From assembly GCF_011765625.1 (NCBI RefSeq), contig NZ_CP050313.1, forward strand, positions 2,414,501 through 2,478,500: a stretch of 64,000 nt of DNA, written 5' to 3'. The stretch comes from Shewanella aestuarii (GTDB lineage Bacteria > Pseudomonadota > Gammaproteobacteria > Enterobacterales > Shewanellaceae). The notes beneath the pieces were generated by a model that worked only from the letters and a program-made list of their open reading frames with translations, searched no databases and was not told the DNA's origin. Shown here one piece after another: positions 47,281 through 58,864 of the stretch. Numbering within the stretch: the stretch's first letter is position 1; each line of letters begins with the position of its first letter. A program made the translations under genes and the position numbers.

Positions 47281-48426
47281 TTAGGCGTTTATAAGTGCGA
47301 CAACAGCATCAGCGGCACGTTCACTAGCATTACAACGCAATTGCTGGTGTAACTCAGTAAATTGCTGCTCTAAAGGGCCAAAGTCACCATTAAGCTGCTT
47401 AATCACTTCTGCAGCAATAAGATCAGGTTGGCAATTCTCTTGGATAAGCTCTGGCACAATCGTTTGATGCGCTAATAAATTTGGCAGAGAATAATTATCA
47501 ATCTGCATCATTCGTTTGGCAATGGCATAGGTAATCGGACTCACACGATATGCAACAATCATAGGACGCTTAACTAACATGGCTTCTAAGGTGGCTGTAC
47601 CTGAAGCCAATAAAATGCAGTCAGCGGCAGCCATCACTTCTCGAGATTGACCATCTATTAGATCAATTTCTAAATCAGGAGCGTGCTCTGCTAATGCAGC
47701 TAAATATTGCTGTTTGCGAGCAGCATTAACAACTGGGGTGACAAACTTAATATCAGGATATTGCTGCTTAACTAGACAGGCCGCTTTAACAAATGGCTCA
47801 GCCAATTGCTTGAGTTCCCCGCCACGAGATCCTGGTAAAATAGCTAAATACTCAGCATTAACGTCAAGTCCAAGTAACTGTCGTGCAGCGACTTTATCAC
47901 TTTGCAAAGGAATATCATCAGCAAGAGTATGACCAACAAAGGTACAAGGTACATGATGTTTATCATAAAAGGCTTTTTCAAAAGGAAGCAAAGACAACAC
48001 CATATTAGTGGCTTTGGCAATTTTGAAAATACGCTTTGGACGCCATGCCCAAACAGATGGACTGACATAATGAACGGTTTTAATGCCTTTATTTTTGAGT
48101 TTTAGCTCAAGACCAATATTAAAATCTGGCGCGTCAATGCCAATAAAACAATCAGGTTCAATGGCAGTAATTTGTTCAATCAAGCTGGCTCGAACTTTAA
48201 GCAGCCTTGGCAATCGAGACAATACTTCGACAATCCCCATTACGGCTAACTCTTCCATAGAAAACCAAGAATCAAAACCAAGGGCTTGCATACGAGGGCC
48301 ACCAATACCAACGAATTTGGCATCTGGATAACGCAGCTTTAAGGATTTAATTAAACCGGCACCAAGAATATCGCCGGAGATTTCTCCGGCGACCATGGCA
48401 AAAATAGGTGAAGTAGATTTGCTCAT
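47281..48426 (-). CDS. lpxB: Lipid-A-disaccharide synthase
   Basis: A GT-B glycosyltransferase that joins UDP-diacylglucosamine and lipid X to make the lipid A disaccharide at the inner membrane. The frame can be extended to 48507, but that overlaps lpxA; the ATG at 48426, seven bases after the lpxA stop, gives 381 residues, matching E. coli LpxB (382). Visible features: [43 protein letters not shown] and [21 protein letters not shown]. Confidence 0.94.
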   Translation of the reverse strand: MSKSTSPIFAMVAGEISGDILGAGLIKSLKLRYPDAKFVGIGGPRMQALGFDSWFSMEELAVMGIVEVLSRLPRLLKVRASLIEQITAIEPDCFIGIDAPDFNIGLELKLKNKGIKTVHYVSPSVWAWRPKRIFKIAKATNMVLSLLPFEKAFYDKHHVPCTFVGHTLADDIPLQSDKVAARQLLGLDVNAEYLAILPGSRGGELKQLAEPFVKAACLVKQQYPDIKFVTPVVNAARKQQYLAALAEHAPDLEIDLIDGQSREVMAAADCILLASGTATLEAMLVKRPMIVAYRVSPITYAIAKRMMQIDNYSLPNLLAHQTIVPELIQENCQPDLIAAEVIKQLNGDFGPLEQQFTELHQQLRCNASERAADAVVALINA

Positions 48427-48433
48427 TGCATCA

Positions 48434-49204
48434 CTATCGAATAATACCGCGTGAAGACTGGTTAATAAAATCAACCATGGCTTTAACATGAGGTTCATTA
48501 GCCGCATCTTCAGCGATTTCAGCTAACGCTTCATCAATAGTCAGGTTTTTACGGTATAGTGCTTTGTACGTTCGACGAATCGCATGCTGTGTTTCTTTGC
48601 TAAATCCACGACGCTTTAAGCCTTCAACGTTTAAACCACGTGGAATTGCAGGAGTACCCGCTGCCATCACAAACGGTGGCACATCTTGAAAAATAGTTGA
48701 TGAGCCGGCACTAAATGCATGTGCTCCAATATGAACAAATTGATGCACGCCAGTCATACCACCTAAAATCACGTGATCTTCAACATGCACATGACCTGCG
48801 ATAGATGCATTGTTAGCCATAATCACATGATTACCCACAACACAGTCATGAGCAATATGAACATAGGCCATAAACAAGTTGTTAGAACCAATACGAGTTT
48901 CACTGTTGTCTTGTACCGTGCCACGATGAATAGTGACAGATTCACGAACAATATTATTATCACCCATGATTAAGCGAGTTGGTTCACCCGCATATTTTTT
49001 GTCTTGGCACTCTTCACCCACAGAAGCAAACTGGAAAATACGGTTTCCTTTGCCGATAACTGTCGGACCTTTAATTACAACGTGAGAACTAATCCATGTA
49101 TCATCGCCAATTTCAACATCAGCACCAATGTAGGTCCAAGGACCTATGGTAACATTGTTACCAATTTTGGCATCTGGGTGAACAAACGCTAATTTATCAA
49201 TCAC
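48434..49204 (-). CDS. lpxA: UDP-N-acetylglucosamine acyltransferase
   Basis: Catalyses the first step of lipid A synthesis, transferring a hydroxyacyl chain to UDP-GlcNAc. The 256 residues form a left-handed parallel beta-helix of hexapeptide repeats (for example [14 protein letters not shown]), with the catalytic His of [13 protein letters not shown] (near 122-128) and the [12 protein letters not shown] segment before the C-terminal helices. It starts with GTG, overlapping the fabZ stop by four bases (GTGA), so translation is coupled. Confidence 0.95.
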   Translation of the reverse strand: MIDKLAFVHPDAKIGNNVTIGPWTYIGADVEIGDDTWISSHVVIKGPTVIGKGNRIFQFASVGEECQDKKYAGEPTRLIMGDNNIVRESVTIHRGTVQDNSETRIGSNNLFMAYVHIAHDCVVGNHVIMANNASIAGHVHVEDHVILGGMTGVHQFVHIGAHAFSAGSSTIFQDVPPFVMAAGTPAIPRGLNVEGLKRRGFSKETQHAIRRTYKALYRKNLTIDEALAEIAEDAANEPHVKAMVDFINQSSRGIIR

Positions 49205-49662
49205 TTGTTAATCTCTCTACGTGCGCACATGATTTCAGCTGAACAAACAACTTCGCCATCGACTAAAGCTTCGCCGATAAATACACCAATCCCGCGACGT
49301 TCTTTGATCATCTTCACATGAAAATGAATTTGATCACCTGGTTCAACAACACGCTTAAAACGCGCTTTGTCTATACCAGCAAAATAATAAAGTACATCGG
49401 GTGAAGGCTCTGTACTCATGGTTTTAAATGCAAGTAAGCCGGTTGCTTGGGCCATTGCCTCTAAAATAAGTACACCAGGCATAACAGGTTGTACTGGGAA
49501 ATGACCTTGGAAAAAAGGCTCGTTGATCGTCACATTTTTAATCGCATGCAAATGCTCGCCTACGGTAAAATCTAATACGCGATCAATCAATAAAAATGGA
49601 TATCGATGAGGAAGATATTTAAGGATCTCTTTAATATCCATTGTGTTTAATTCGTTCGACAC
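49201..49662 (-). CDS. fabZ: 3-hydroxyacyl-ACP dehydratase FabZ
   Basis: A hot-dog-fold dehydratase of fatty-acid elongation. The 153-residue protein contains [36 protein letters not shown] with catalytic His and Glu, and the [11 protein letters not shown] strand. The start is GTG at 49662 with AAGGA upstream. It lies between lpxD and lpxA, the usual position linking fatty-acid and lipid A synthesis, which compete for the same hydroxyacyl-ACP. Confidence 0.95.
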   Translation of the reverse strand: MSNELNTMDIKEILKYLPHRYPFLLIDRVLDFTVGEHLHAIKNVTINEPFFQGHFPVQPVMPGVLILEAMAQATGLLAFKTMSTEPSPDVLYYFAGIDKARFKRVVEPGDQIHFHVKMIKERRGIGVFIGEALVDGEVVCSAEIMCARREINK

Positions 49663-49706
49663 TCTCGGTTCCTTAATTAAGGTTCAATGAGGCTTATTGC
49701 AAAATG

Positions 49707-50729
49707 TTATTCAGCTTTTTGTGCTTTCTCAAGTTGTTTTACTCGAGTAAACAAGTCATCTAGTTGACGGAATCTGACAGTATTTCGTCGCCATAGTTTA
49801 TTTTCCATTGCAGAAGTTGCAGAAGAGTATACGCCCTTCTCTCTGATCATACTGGTCACATTGGTACCGCCGCTCACATGTACACCATCAGCAATAGATA
49901 AATGCCCAGCTATGGCCGTGTTACCACCGATAATACAATATTTACCAATCACACAGCTGCCAGCTAATACGGTACTGCCTGCAATGGCAGAGTTTTGTCC
50001 AATAATCACATTATGTGCAATTTGGACTTGGTTATCGATTATCACACCATCATGAATTTCAGTATGTGATAAAGCACCACGATCAATACTAGTACAAGCA
50101 CCAACTTCTACACGATTACCAATTCTAACGCCGCCAGTTTGCGGAATTTTAATCCAATTACCACGTTCGTTTGCATAGCCAAAGCCATCTGAGCCAATCA
50201 CACTGGCTGAGTGGAAAATACAATCTGTACCAATATGAACATCGTGATAAATAGTCACATTTGCCCACAAACGGGTATTTTTACCAATAATACTGGATTC
50301 ACCAATCACACAACCGGCACCAATTTGTACATTGTCACTAATAATGACATTAGCACCAATCACCACATTTGGTCCCACAGCAACATTGTCACCCAACATT
50401 GCTGTAGCATCTATATGGGCACTAGGATGTATGCCAATCGCCGCCGGAGGTGTGGTATCAAGTAACTGTGCAACTTTAGCAAATCCCACATAAGGGTCTG
50501 CTACGACAAGTGCATTACCAGTGAATGCTTTAGCATCATTTTCACTGAGCAACACCGCGCTAGCTTTGGTTTCTTCAAGCTTTGCACGGTACTTACTATT
50601 GGCTAGAAAAGATAACTGGCCTTCTTTCGCATCTTCAAGGGTAGCAACACTGTTGATAAGCGTTGATTCATCGCCTTGTATAGTTGCGTCTAATAATCGA
50701 CCAATTTCTTTTAAAGTCATTTGTTGCAT
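49707..50729 (-). CDS. lpxD: UDP-3-O-(3-hydroxyacyl)glucosamine N-acyltransferase
   Basis: Third enzyme of lipid A synthesis, adding the second hydroxyacyl chain. The 340-residue protein has an N-terminal uridine-binding domain (MTLKEIGRLLDATIQGD) and a long left-handed beta-helix of hexapeptide repeats (about 100-290). The catalytic His is in QVQIAHNVIIG (near 237-247). The helical C-terminus (about 315-340) is usual. Lies 24 bp after skp. Confidence 0.95.
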   Translation of the reverse strand: MQQMTLKEIGRLLDATIQGDESTLINSVATLEDAKEGQLSFLANSKYRAKLEETKASAVLLSENDAKAFTGNALVVADPYVGFAKVAQLLDTTPPAAIGIHPSAHIDATAMLGDNVAVGPNVVIGANVIISDNVQIGAGCVIGESSIIGKNTRLWANVTIYHDVHIGTDCIFHSASVIGSDGFGYANERGNWIKIPQTGGVRIGNRVEVGACTSIDRGALSHTEIHDGVIIDNQVQIAHNVIIGQNSAIAGSTVLAGSCVIGKYCIIGGNTAIAGHLSIADGVHVSGGTNVTSMIREKGVYSSATSAMENKLWRRNTVRFRQLDDLFTRVKQLEKAQKAE

Positions 50730-50753
50730 AGTTATTTGCCTAAAGATTGCTAA

Positions 50754-51260
50754 TTATTTGATTTTGCTTAATGCTTCAACTACTTTACCGCTAATATCAG
50801 CTTCAGGCTTAACAAAAATTACCGCACCACGTTGTAAAACGATGTCGTACTTTTCTTTTGCGGCAATGTCGTTAATAATTTTTTGAACTTGCACTAATAA
50901 TTTGTTTTGCTCTTCACCTTGACGACGACGCATATCTTCATCAAGCGCTTTACCTTTAAGTTGGAACTCAGCCTTCAATGATTCCATTTTACGAACCATG
51001 TCAGTTTTTTGAGTTTCACTCATTAATGCGCCGTCACGTTGTTGCTTTTCAACGAGTGAACGCATTTCATCTTGCATCTTTTGTACTTCAGCGACACGAT
51101 CGCCAAATTCAGTTTTCAATGATTGAGAAATTTGCTCACGTTGTGGCAATTGCTCAAATACTTCGCCCATATCCACTACTGCAATTTTTTCAGCCTGTGC
51201 CATCATTGGGACGGCTAAAAAAGCTAATGTTACTAATGCGCGATTGACAATCTTTTTCAA
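50754..51260 (-). CDS. skp: Periplasmic chaperone Skp/OmpH
   Basis: Holds unfolded outer-membrane proteins in the periplasm and passes them to the BAM complex. Started at a TTG (51260) that has AAGGAG seven bases upstream, it begins with a signal peptide ending PMMAQA and has about 168 residues. The body is a charged coiled coil (about 40-130, QKMQDEMRSLVEKQQ and RRRQGEEQNKLL), as in Skp. An upstream in-frame ATG at 51284 has no ribosome-binding site. Next to bamA, as in E. coli. Confidence 0.93.
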   Translation of the reverse strand: MKKIVNRALVTLAFLAVPMMAQAEKIAVVDMGEVFEQLPQREQISQSLKTEFGDRVAEVQKMQDEMRSLVEKQQRDGALMSETQKTDMVRKMESLKAEFQLKGKALDEDMRRRQGEEQNKLLVQVQKIINDIAAKEKYDIVLQRGAVIFVKPEADISGKVVEALSKIK

Positions 51261-51316
51261 AGTAGACTCCTTGTTATTAATCATTTGTTCAGCAAAACTC
51301 GCTGAGTTTATTGGTT

Positions 51317-53800
51317 TTAGAACGTTTTGCCAATATTGAACGAGAAAATCTCAGTTTCATCGTCTTCATATTCTTTAATCGGCCATGCAAGGCTAAATAC
51401 CATCGGCCCCATGGGTGATAACCACTGCACACTCATACCCCATGATGCACGAATGCGCCCTGGGTCACTGAAGTCTTGAAGCTTCTCAAATTCATCAGCG
51501 GGTAAAGTGCGATAGGAATCATAATCAAACTCAGTATCCCATACGTTACCGGCATCAACGAAGAAACTGGTACGCACTGAATTAGTATATGCTTCATCCA
51601 AGAACGGCGTAGGTACAATTAACTCAAGACTGGCTGTTGCAATGGCATTACCACCAATTGAACGGCCTTCATTCACATAAAGCTCATTAGGCTCACCGGG
51701 TAAACTACAACCTTCGCCAGATGGATCGGGCGCACAAGGCTCGCTACCACGAATTAAGTAAAATGAACGTGGACCTACAGAATTTGATTTAAAACCACGT
51801 AATGAGCTACTACCACCTGAGTAATAGTTTTCCCAGAAAGGTAAAATTTGATCATTTTCATTAAACTTACCATAACCGTTAGAGTAGCCTAATCTAGCAC
51901 GAGCTAACACAACGAAACTATGACGGCGCGTTAACGGGAAATAGAAGTTAGTGTCAAAGTCCGTTTTGAAATACTGTAAATCTGACCCAGGTATCGTCAT
52001 TTTACCGCTTAAGCGTTGCGATGAACCATCGGTTGGGAACGTGCCGCGGTTTAAGGTGCTTCTGTACCAGCCAGCATTTAATTCAAAGTTATTGAAACTT
52101 AAATCTGCATTGGGATCATCGCTGTCACGATAGATGTTATAAAAACGCAGTGCTTGCTCATAAGCTGAGATTTCAGAAATTGTGTTATGACGATAACCAA
52201 TGCCCCCATTTAAGCGGTTGTATTCGTTAAGCGGAAAACCAGAGTTAAGCGCAACACCATAAGATTTATTCTTATAGCGTTCAAGGTTAGCCTCGTTGGC
52301 GTCAAACTCGTTCCAATAAATACTTCCCCCTAAACTCACACCATCTTTGGTAAAGTAAGGATCAGTGTAAGACACATTAGCACTTTTCGAATACTTGTTA
52401 GTATTGATGCTAACGCCGGCTTGGTTACCCGTACCGAGGAAGTTATTTTGCTCAACACCAAACTGTAAACTCACACCAGATTCAGTGCCGTAACCAACAC
52501 CGGCATTAAATGAGCCAGATGGTTGTTCTTTCACTTTAACAGCAACATCAACTAAGTCGTCACTTCCCGGTACTTGGATTGTTTCAGTATCAACCGTTTC
52601 AAAAAAGCCTAAACGGTTTAAACGCGCTTTTGATTGTTCAATCTGCGCAGAGTTTAACCATGCCCCTTCCATTTGACGAAGCTCACGACGCATCACTTCA
52701 TCTTTGGTTACAGCATTACCCGTAAAGTTAATACTACGAACATAAACACGCTTACCGGGTTGAATATTGACGTTTAAAGTAACTTCTTTATTCTCATCGT
52801 CGATTTCAGGATAAGTTTTTACTTCGGGGTATGCATAACCAAAACGGCCTAGATACTTACTGTACATCTCTTCAGTGAAGGTCACATCAGCACCGTTATA
52901 CATATTGCCTTCTTTCAGTGGCAAAATGGCTCTTAGTAATTCTTCACGGCCCATTAAATCACCGGTTAAGTTAACTTCTTTAACCTTATATTTTTCACCT
53001 TCATCAACGTTGATGGTGATATATAAACCTTTTCGATCAGGTGTCATCGCCACTTGAGTCGATGTTACCTCAAAGCGGATATAACCTTGATTGTGGTAAT
53101 AGGTCTTAATGGTTTCTAAATCAGCTTGAAGCTTTTGTTTTTGATAACGGCGCTCACCAAATATATCCCACCATGCTACATAATCTTTCAACTCAAGCAT
53201 GCTGATTAATTCAGAGTCAGTGAATACCGTATTACCAACTACATTGATTTGTCGAATTTCAGCCGCCAAACCCTCGGTAAAATTGAACTTAAGCTCAACA
53301 CGATTACGAGGTAAGTTGATAATTTGCGCTTCAACTTTGGCGCCGTATTTACCCACACCGTAGTAAAAGTCCTGCAAGCCCTTTTCGATACCAGAAAGCA
53401 TGGTGCGATCTAACGACTCACCAATTTTTACACCTGAACCATCAAGGCTCTCTTGTAACTGCTCGTCTTTGATATCTTTGTTACCTTCAAAGGTCACCGC
53501 ACTGATGGTGGGGCGTTCTTTAACGGTGACGTACAGAACCCCATCTTCGTGAGCTACACTTATCGATTCAAAATTAGTTGAACCATATAAGCTTTTAATC
53601 GCTTGTTGTAATTTAGTTTGATCGACTGTATCACCAACGCGAATTGGCAGATTTAGTAGTGCAGCACCTAAAGCAACACGTTGTAAACCTTCAACTTGAA
53701 TGTCGGTGACTTCAAATGGTTGGAATGTATTTGCCCAACCGTTCCCTGCAAAAGACGCGCCGACGAATAACATCGAGGCAAAAAGTTTATTCAATCTCAT
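51317..53800 (-). CDS. bamA: BAM complex outer-membrane assembly factor BamA
   Basis: An essential Omp85 protein that inserts barrels into the outer membrane. The 827 residues start with a signal peptide (cleavage near GNGWA), then five POTRA domains (about 25-440; each starts with a pattern such as FEVTDIQVEGLQRV) and a 16-strand barrel. The barrel shows the conserved lid loop SLRGFKSNSVGPR, and the chain ends in NIGKTF, with the terminal aromatic. Sits between rseP and skp, its standard position. Confidence 0.97.
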   Translation of the reverse strand: MRLNKLFASMLFVGASFAGNGWANTFQPFEVTDIQVEGLQRVALGAALLNLPIRVGDTVDQTKLQQAIKSLYGSTNFESISVAHEDGVLYVTVKERPTISAVTFEGNKDIKDEQLQESLDGSGVKIGESLDRTMLSGIEKGLQDFYYGVGKYGAKVEAQIINLPRNRVELKFNFTEGLAAEIRQINVVGNTVFTDSELISMLELKDYVAWWDIFGERRYQKQKLQADLETIKTYYHNQGYIRFEVTSTQVAMTPDRKGLYITINVDEGEKYKVKEVNLTGDLMGREELLRAILPLKEGNMYNGADVTFTEEMYSKYLGRFGYAYPEVKTYPEIDDENKEVTLNVNIQPGKRVYVRSINFTGNAVTKDEVMRRELRQMEGAWLNSAQIEQSKARLNRLGFFETVDTETIQVPGSDDLVDVAVKVKEQPSGSFNAGVGYGTESGVSLQFGVEQNNFLGTGNQAGVSINTNKYSKSANVSYTDPYFTKDGVSLGGSIYWNEFDANEANLERYKNKSYGVALNSGFPLNEYNRLNGGIGYRHNTISEISAYEQALRFYNIYRDSDDPNADLSFNNFELNAGWYRSTLNRGTFPTDGSSQRLSGKMTIPGSDLQYFKTDFDTNFYFPLTRRHSFVVLARARLGYSNGYGKFNENDQILPFWENYYSGGSSSLRGFKSNSVGPRSFYLIRGSEPCAPDPSGEGCSLPGEPNELYVNEGRSIGGNAIATASLELIVPTPFLDEAYTNSVRTSFFVDAGNVWDTEFDYDSYRTLPADEFEKLQDFSDPGRIRASWGMSVQWLSPMGPMVFSLAWPIKEYEDDETEIFSFNIGKTF

Positions 53801-53831
53801 AGAGCACTTCTAATTATTTGTCTGTCCTTGC

Positions 53832-55202
53832 TCAGAGTCGGGCAAAATCATTGAAAAGCGCAAGGCTCATCAACATTAGCAGCAGAGCTGCGCCAAACCT
53901 GAATCCAATTTCCTGAACCTTTTCTGGTACAGGCTTACCCGTAATCACTTCAATAAAGTAATACAGCAAGTGTCCACCATCGAGTACGGGTAAAGGCATT
54001 AAATTAACAATGCCTAAGTTCACACTGATGAGCGCGATAAACCCAAGAAAATACACCACACCATAATTTGCACTCGCACCCGCTCCTTGCGCAATTGATA
54101 TGGGACCGCTTAGGTTTTTCACCGACACATCGCCGGTAAATAATTTGCCTATCATTTTAAAGCTGACTGTCACTAACTGCCATGTTTTATCTACAGCCGC
54201 TGTGATGGAATCTATCATGCCATACTCAAGATCAAAGCGCATATTTTCAGGCCATTGCGCTTGAGTAGGACTAATACCAACAATACCTATAGTATCGCCT
54301 TGTTCATTAATATGCGCCTTCGGCACCACCTCAATGCTTAAACGCTGGTTTCCACGCTCAATATAGATGTCAACGGGCTTGTTGGCAGATGTTTGTATCA
54401 CATCGACAAACGTATTCCAATCTTTGTAATTCTCTTGATTGATAGATAAAATCCTGTCACCAACCATTAAGCCTGCTATTTCAGCGGAACTGTCTTCAGT
54501 TATCATAGCAATAACTGGTTCAATACCAGGTCTAAAAATGCCTAAGCCTAAGGCGGTAATGGGTGATTCTTTTTCTGGATCAAACTGCCATTGGCGAATA
54601 TCAATTTGGTAGGTTTTACCCGTAGGTTCGATTCCTTCAATTTGCGATAAGGGCGCTAAGGTAATATCTAATTGCTCATCACCAATATGGCCAACTAACG
54701 CTAAATTGACCTCTTCCCAATTACGCACTTTCTGGCCTGAAACCGCAATAATTTGCTGTGGTTCATTCACTTGAATAATCGCAGCAGGCGAATTGATTCT
54801 GGTTGAGTCGATAACCGGTTTGATTGAAGGTACACCAACGATATACATAATATATAAAGCGATGATAGCAAAAATAAAGTTGGCAATTGGCCCTGCTGCC
54901 ACAATCGCTATACGTTGCCAAACAGTCTTACGGTTAAAAGCTTGGTTTACTAATTCTGTTGGCACATCTTCAACACGCTCATCAAGCATTTTGACGTAGC
55001 CACCTAATGGGATCATAGCGACAACATATTCAGTGCCATCTTTACTCGTTTTACGCCAGATTGCTTTGCCAAAACCAATTGAAAAAGTATGTACTTTTAC
55101 ACCACAGCGGCGCGCCACCCAAAAATGACCGTATTCATGAGCCGTAATTAAAATGCCTAATGCAATGATAAATGAACCTAAGTTCCAAAAAAAATCGAAC
55201 AT
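53832..55202 (-). CDS. rseP: Site-2 protease RseP
   Basis: An inner-membrane zinc metalloprotease that cuts RseA in the sigma-E stress response and removes remnant signal peptides. The 456-residue protein has HEYGH (22-26) in its first membrane helix, two PDZ domains (about 115-185 and 210-300) with GDRILSINQENYKDW, and the second catalytic motif LPVLDGGHLLYY near the C-terminus. The two PDZ domains are normal for the family. Lies between dxr and bamA. Confidence 0.95.
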   Translation of the reverse strand: MFDFFWNLGSFIIALGILITAHEYGHFWVARRCGVKVHTFSIGFGKAIWRKTSKDGTEYVVAMIPLGGYVKMLDERVEDVPTELVNQAFNRKTVWQRIAIVAAGPIANFIFAIIALYIMYIVGVPSIKPVIDSTRINSPAAIIQVNEPQQIIAVSGQKVRNWEEVNLALVGHIGDEQLDITLAPLSQIEGIEPTGKTYQIDIRQWQFDPEKESPITALGLGIFRPGIEPVIAMITEDSSAEIAGLMVGDRILSINQENYKDWNTFVDVIQTSANKPVDIYIERGNQRLSIEVVPKAHINEQGDTIGIVGISPTQAQWPENMRFDLEYGMIDSITAAVDKTWQLVTVSFKMIGKLFTGDVSVKNLSGPISIAQGAGASANYGVVYFLGFIALISVNLGIVNLMPLPVLDGGHLLYYFIEVITGKPVPEKVQEIGFRFGAALLLMLMSLALFNDFARL

Positions 55203-55213
55203 CTTACTCCTGA

Positions 55214-56404
55214 TTAAACCATTGCAGTAACTTTAGCTTTGGCAAATTCCCTAGCTTGTTTATCTAATTCAATAATATCTTCAATCGTATTTAATGCGCT
55301 ACCACAGACCATATGTAAGCAAGCTTCATTGACCACAGCAATATCGGTGAACTTTATTTGGTTATTCAAAAATGCATCAACCGCAATTTCATTGGCTGCA
55401 TTTAAGATAGTTGTAGCTTCTTGTCCTTGATGACACGCCTTAATTGCCAACTGTAAGCAAGGAAAACGATTAAAGTCAGGCTCAAAGAAACCTAATTGTC
55501 CGACTTTGAAAAAGTCTAAAGGTTCAACTCCGGCGTAAATTCTTTGCGGATAGCTCATACAATGAGCAATAGGTGTGCGCATATCAGGGTTCCCCATTTG
55601 CGCAACAACTGAGCCATCTTTGTATTGCACCATCGAGTGAATCACACTTTGCGGATGGATCACCACTTTCAGCTGTTCCGGTGTGGTGTTAAATAACCAA
55701 CGCGCCTCAATATACTCAAGACCTTTATTCATCATCGTCGCCGAGTCGACAGAAATCTTGCGCCCCATTGACCAATTGGGATGTTTGCAGGCTTGTTCGG
55801 GAGTGACTGAAGGTAAACTGTCTAAATCTGCTGTTAAAAATGGTCCACCTGACCCCGTTAGCAAAATATGGGCTATTCCTTCAGCTTCAATATCACAATA
55901 GCCAAGGTTGGTTTGCACTGACTCAGGCATACATTGGAATATGGCGTTATGTTCACTGTCAACCGGTAAAATGGTCGCGCCAGATTGTCGTGCAGCACGC
56001 ATAAATAGTTCACCGGACATCACCAAAGCTTCTTTATTCGCGAGTAAAACCCGCTTACCGGCTTTTACTGCAGCGAAGGTTGGCACTAATCCTGCTGCAC
56101 CAACAATCGCAGCCATAACGGTTTCAACGTCTTTGTTAACGACTAAGTCGATTAGTGCCTGTTCACCTGAAGTCACGGTCGTATGTATGCTCTTAGGGAG
56201 TTTGGCTTGTAACTCTTTGGCAGCTTGCTCGCAGACCATATGAGCAAACTTAGGCTGATGTGCTTCACATAACGCAAGCATTTTGTCTACGCTTGAGTTG
56301 GCGACTAAGCCATAAACCTGATAAGCCTCTGGATTATGACTAATGACATTTAAGGTGCTAGCGCCAATCGACCCAGTCGCACCTAGAATAACCATATTTT
56401 GCAT
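55214..56404 (-). CDS. dxr: 1-deoxy-D-xylulose 5-phosphate reductoisomerase
   Basis: Second enzyme of the MEP isoprenoid pathway, making 2-C-methylerythritol 4-phosphate; target of fosmidomycin. About 396 residues from the ATG at 56404, starting [17 protein letters not shown], the NADPH-binding turn; an in-frame start at 56419 would overlap cdsA by ten bases. [16 protein letters not shown] [27 protein letters not shown], the GSGGPF loop and [15 protein letters not shown] complete the family marks. Feeds uppS two genes upstream. Confidence 0.95.
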   Translation of the reverse strand: MQNMVILGATGSIGASTLNVISHNPEAYQVYGLVANSSVDKMLALCEAHQPKFAHMVCEQAAKELQAKLPKSIHTTVTSGEQALIDLVVNKDVETVMAAIVGAAGLVPTFAAVKAGKRVLLANKEALVMSGELFMRAARQSGATILPVDSEHNAIFQCMPESVQTNLGYCDIEAEGIAHILLTGSGGPFLTADLDSLPSVTPEQACKHPNWSMGRKISVDSATMMNKGLEYIEARWLFNTTPEQLKVVIHPQSVIHSMVQYKDGSVVAQMGNPDMRTPIAHCMSYPQRIYAGVEPLDFFKVGQLGFFEPDFNRFPCLQLAIKACHQGQEATTILNAANEIAVDAFLNNQIKFTDIAVVNEACLHMVCGSALNTIEDIIELDKQAREFAKAKVTAMV

Positions 56405-56409
56405 TAGCA

Positions 56410-57267
56410 TCACATCCACATAGCAATATAAATAAAGGTAAACACAGGTAATGCAGCCGTTAGACTGTCGATGCGGTCCAACACTCCGCCATGACCGGGT
56501 AAAATTTTGCCCGAATCTTTAATATCGGCAACCCGTTTAAACATGCTTTCAGAAAGATCGCCAAAGGCAGAGGCAATTGCTGTCACTAAGGTAACCACCA
56601 CTAATAAGCCCAACTCTTGCTCCGGTGAAAAATACATCACCCCAACAACAATCAGCATAGTTGTTAGTAAACCACCCGCTAACCCTTCAAGGGTTTTTGC
56701 AGGGCTCACACTTGGCATGAGTTTATGCTTTCCAAGGCTTTTGCCCGCAAAATACGCGCCAGTATCGGCAGCCCAAACAACCAACATAACTAAAAATACC
56801 AGCACACCACCAAAATAAGGTTCAACAGAGCTACTTAATGATTTCAGAGCGATGAGTGAAACAAAACATGGAATTAAAGTTAATTGGCCGAACATGGATT
56901 TCAGCATTTGACTGTTTTGCCATACTTTTGCGCTTTTAGGAAAGCTGAAAACTAAAGCTGAACTCACTATCCACCAAAGAACCCCTATGCTAATGATTGC
57001 TTGAAACATCGGATGCAAATGGCCTTTAAACCATAATTCATCAGCAGGGAACATTATATTTATCACGATCAATAAAAACGCCACCGTGACGGTAAATGAC
57101 CACTGGGTCACATTGCAGTCTTTATCAATAAAGCTACCCCACTCTTTTGCCGCAATAGCAAAAATAGGAACTAAACACCACGCAAAATAAACCGCTGGTA
57201 CCCAAAAAATACCGGCTAATACAAGTGGGATTAAACACAGTGCTGTTATTATTCGTTGTTTTAGCAA
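56410..57267 (-). CDS. cdsA: Phosphatidate cytidylyltransferase CdsA
   Basis: Makes CDP-diacylglycerol from phosphatidate and CTP at the inner membrane, the branch point of phospholipid synthesis. The 285-residue protein has about eight membrane helices. The C-terminal signature [19 protein letters not shown] (near 234-252), followed by [14 protein letters not shown], is the CDS family motif. Lies 18 bp after uppS and 5 bp before the chosen dxr start, so it is tightly co-transcribed. Confidence 0.95.
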   Translation of the reverse strand: MLKQRIITALCLIPLVLAGIFWVPAVYFAWCLVPIFAIAAKEWGSFIDKDCNVTQWSFTVTVAFLLIVINIMFPADELWFKGHLHPMFQAIISIGVLWWIVSSALVFSFPKSAKVWQNSQMLKSMFGQLTLIPCFVSLIALKSLSSSVEPYFGGVLVFLVMLVVWAADTGAYFAGKSLGKHKLMPSVSPAKTLEGLAGGLLTTMLIVVGVMYFSPEQELGLLVVVTLVTAIASAFGDLSESMFKRVADIKDSGKILPGHGGVLDRIDSLTAALPVFTFIYIAMWM

Positions 57268-57285
57268 AAAATAATCCTCTTAATT

Positions 57286-58110
57286 TTACAGCGCACGTAT
57301 TTGTTCAATTTGACTGCCCGTCAAACCAAAACGACGCTGACGACTGGCAAACGTTGCCAGAGTGTGATGAAAAGCATTCTCATCGAAATCAGGCCACAAG
57401 GTCTCAGTAAACACGAGCTCAGCATAGGCAGCCTGCCATAAAATAAAATTACTGATCCGATAATCGCCACCAGTTCTAATCATTAAATCAACTTCAGATT
57501 GATTTTGCATGCACAAATGTTGATTTATGGCCTCTTCAGTCATCTGACTGCTGGTCATTTCGCCAGATTCTACTTTTTGAGCTACTTTTTGAGCAGCTTG
57601 CATGATATCCCAACGACCACCATAATTGGCGGCGACGTTCAATATAAGCCCAGTATTGTTTAAAGTTTTTTCTTCCGCTTGTGCAATTTGCTTCTGTAAA
57701 CGAGCGGAAAATCGACTCGTGTCACCAATAATATTTAATTTGACTTGGTTTTTATCTAGACGCTTGACTTCACGCTGAAGCACATTAAAAAAAAGCTCCA
57801 TTAATAAACTGACTTCTTTGTCAGGTCTACGCCAATTTTCACTAGAAAAAGCAAACAAGGTTAATGATTCAATGCCTAACTGGCTAGCAGCACTCACTAC
57901 ACGACGAACAGCTTTGACACCCGCTTTGTGGCCCATAACGCGAGGCATGCCTTTATTTTGCGCCCAACGACCATTACCATCCATGATAATAGCAACGTGT
58001 TTAGGCAAAGACTGCTTGACGATATCTGATAATTGTCCAGGTAAGACTTCTGAAGTTGTCAGTTCAGGACTAGAGGAACTACCTGATGCTAAATCAATCT
58101 TGGATGACAT
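57286..58110 (-). CDS. uppS: Undecaprenyl diphosphate synthase
   Basis: Condenses eight isopentenyl units onto farnesyl diphosphate to make the lipid carrier for peptidoglycan and O-antigen. A 274-residue cis-prenyltransferase with [13 protein letters not shown] (catalytic Asp, about 38-50), [14 protein letters not shown] and the C-terminal [29 protein letters not shown] run of conserved residues. An N-terminal tail of some 35 residues is longer than in E. coli (253 residues). Separated from frr by a terminator-like hairpin. Confidence 0.95.
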   Translation of the reverse strand: MSSKIDLASGSSSSPELTTSEVLPGQLSDIVKQSLPKHVAIIMDGNGRWAQNKGMPRVMGHKAGVKAVRRVVSAASQLGIESLTLFAFSSENWRRPDKEVSLLMELFFNVLQREVKRLDKNQVKLNIIGDTSRFSARLQKQIAQAEEKTLNNTGLILNVAANYGGRWDIMQAAQKVAQKVESGEMTSSQMTEEAINQHLCMQNQSEVDLMIRTGGDYRISNFILWQAAYAELVFTETLWPDFDENAFHHTLATFASRQRRFGLTGSQIEQIRAL

Positions 58111-58133
58111 TTACAACTACCCTATAAAAACAA

Positions 58134-58162
58134 ACGCCGTGTAGTATACCCTTACACGGCGT
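58134..58162 (-). terminator. Hairpin terminator between frr and uppS
   Basis: ACGCCGTGTA and TACACGGCGT form a perfect 10-bp stem around nine bases, followed on the minus strand by TTGTTTTT. It could divide the block into two transcripts or act as a partial terminator. Confidence 0.8.
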
Positions 58163-58189
58163 ATTAACTCTAGCATTGAACGCTGAAGA

Positions 58190-58747
58190 TTAGACTTCCA
58201 TTAACTCTTTTTCTTTAGCTGCAAGAATTTGATCAATGTTTTTAATGAAAGAGTCGGTATGTTTTTGAACTGTATCTTCACTGCGACGCACATCATCTTC
58301 AGTACATTCTTTGGCTTTTTCAAGCTTTTTAACTTCGCTGATAGCATCGCGACGTACGTTACGGATAGCGATACGGCCATTTTCAGCTTCGTTACGTACG
58401 ACTTTAATGAAGTCCTTACGACGTTCTTCAGTTAGCGCAGGAAGCGGAATACGCAATGAATTACCAGCAGTCATTGGATTTAAACCTAAATCAGAAGACA
58501 TGATGGCTTTTTCTACTGCTTGTACCAAGGATTGGTCAAAAACAGTCACGTTCAAGGTACGTGAGTCTTCAATACCAATGTTTGCCACTTGCTTAAGTGG
58601 TGTCATTGCACCGTAGTATGATACTTGAATTGAGTCTAATAAACTTGGGTGAGCACGACCAGTACGTACTTTCGCCATTTGGTTTTTAGTTGCATCAACA
58701 CATTTACCCATGCGCTCTTGCGCATCTAACAAAATTGTTTCAATCAC
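58190..58747 (-). CDS. frr: Ribosome recycling factor
   Basis: Splits post-termination ribosomes with EF-G. The start is GTG at 58747, preceded by AAGGA; this gives 185 residues, the same as E. coli Frr, and begins [16 protein letters not shown] longer frame to 58825 adds 26 unlikely residues. Family marks: [42 protein letters not shown] and the NVRRDA segment. Follows pyrH in the translation block. Confidence 0.95.
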   Translation of the reverse strand: MIETILLDAQERMGKCVDATKNQMAKVRTGRAHPSLLDSIQVSYYGAMTPLKQVANIGIEDSRTLNVTVFDQSLVQAVEKAIMSSDLGLNPMTAGNSLRIPLPALTEERRKDFIKVVRNEAENGRIAIRNVRRDAISEVKKLEKAKECTEDDVRRSEDTVQKHTDSFIKNIDQILAAKEKELMEV

Positions 58748-58864
58748 AATAATTTCCTTTTCACAAATATTCAGTGAAGTTTGAGCTATTGAATAAAGAA
58801 TGACACAGACGACCAAACAGCTCAAACATCAAATCTAGTTATATTTACATAATTGAGTGTAAAA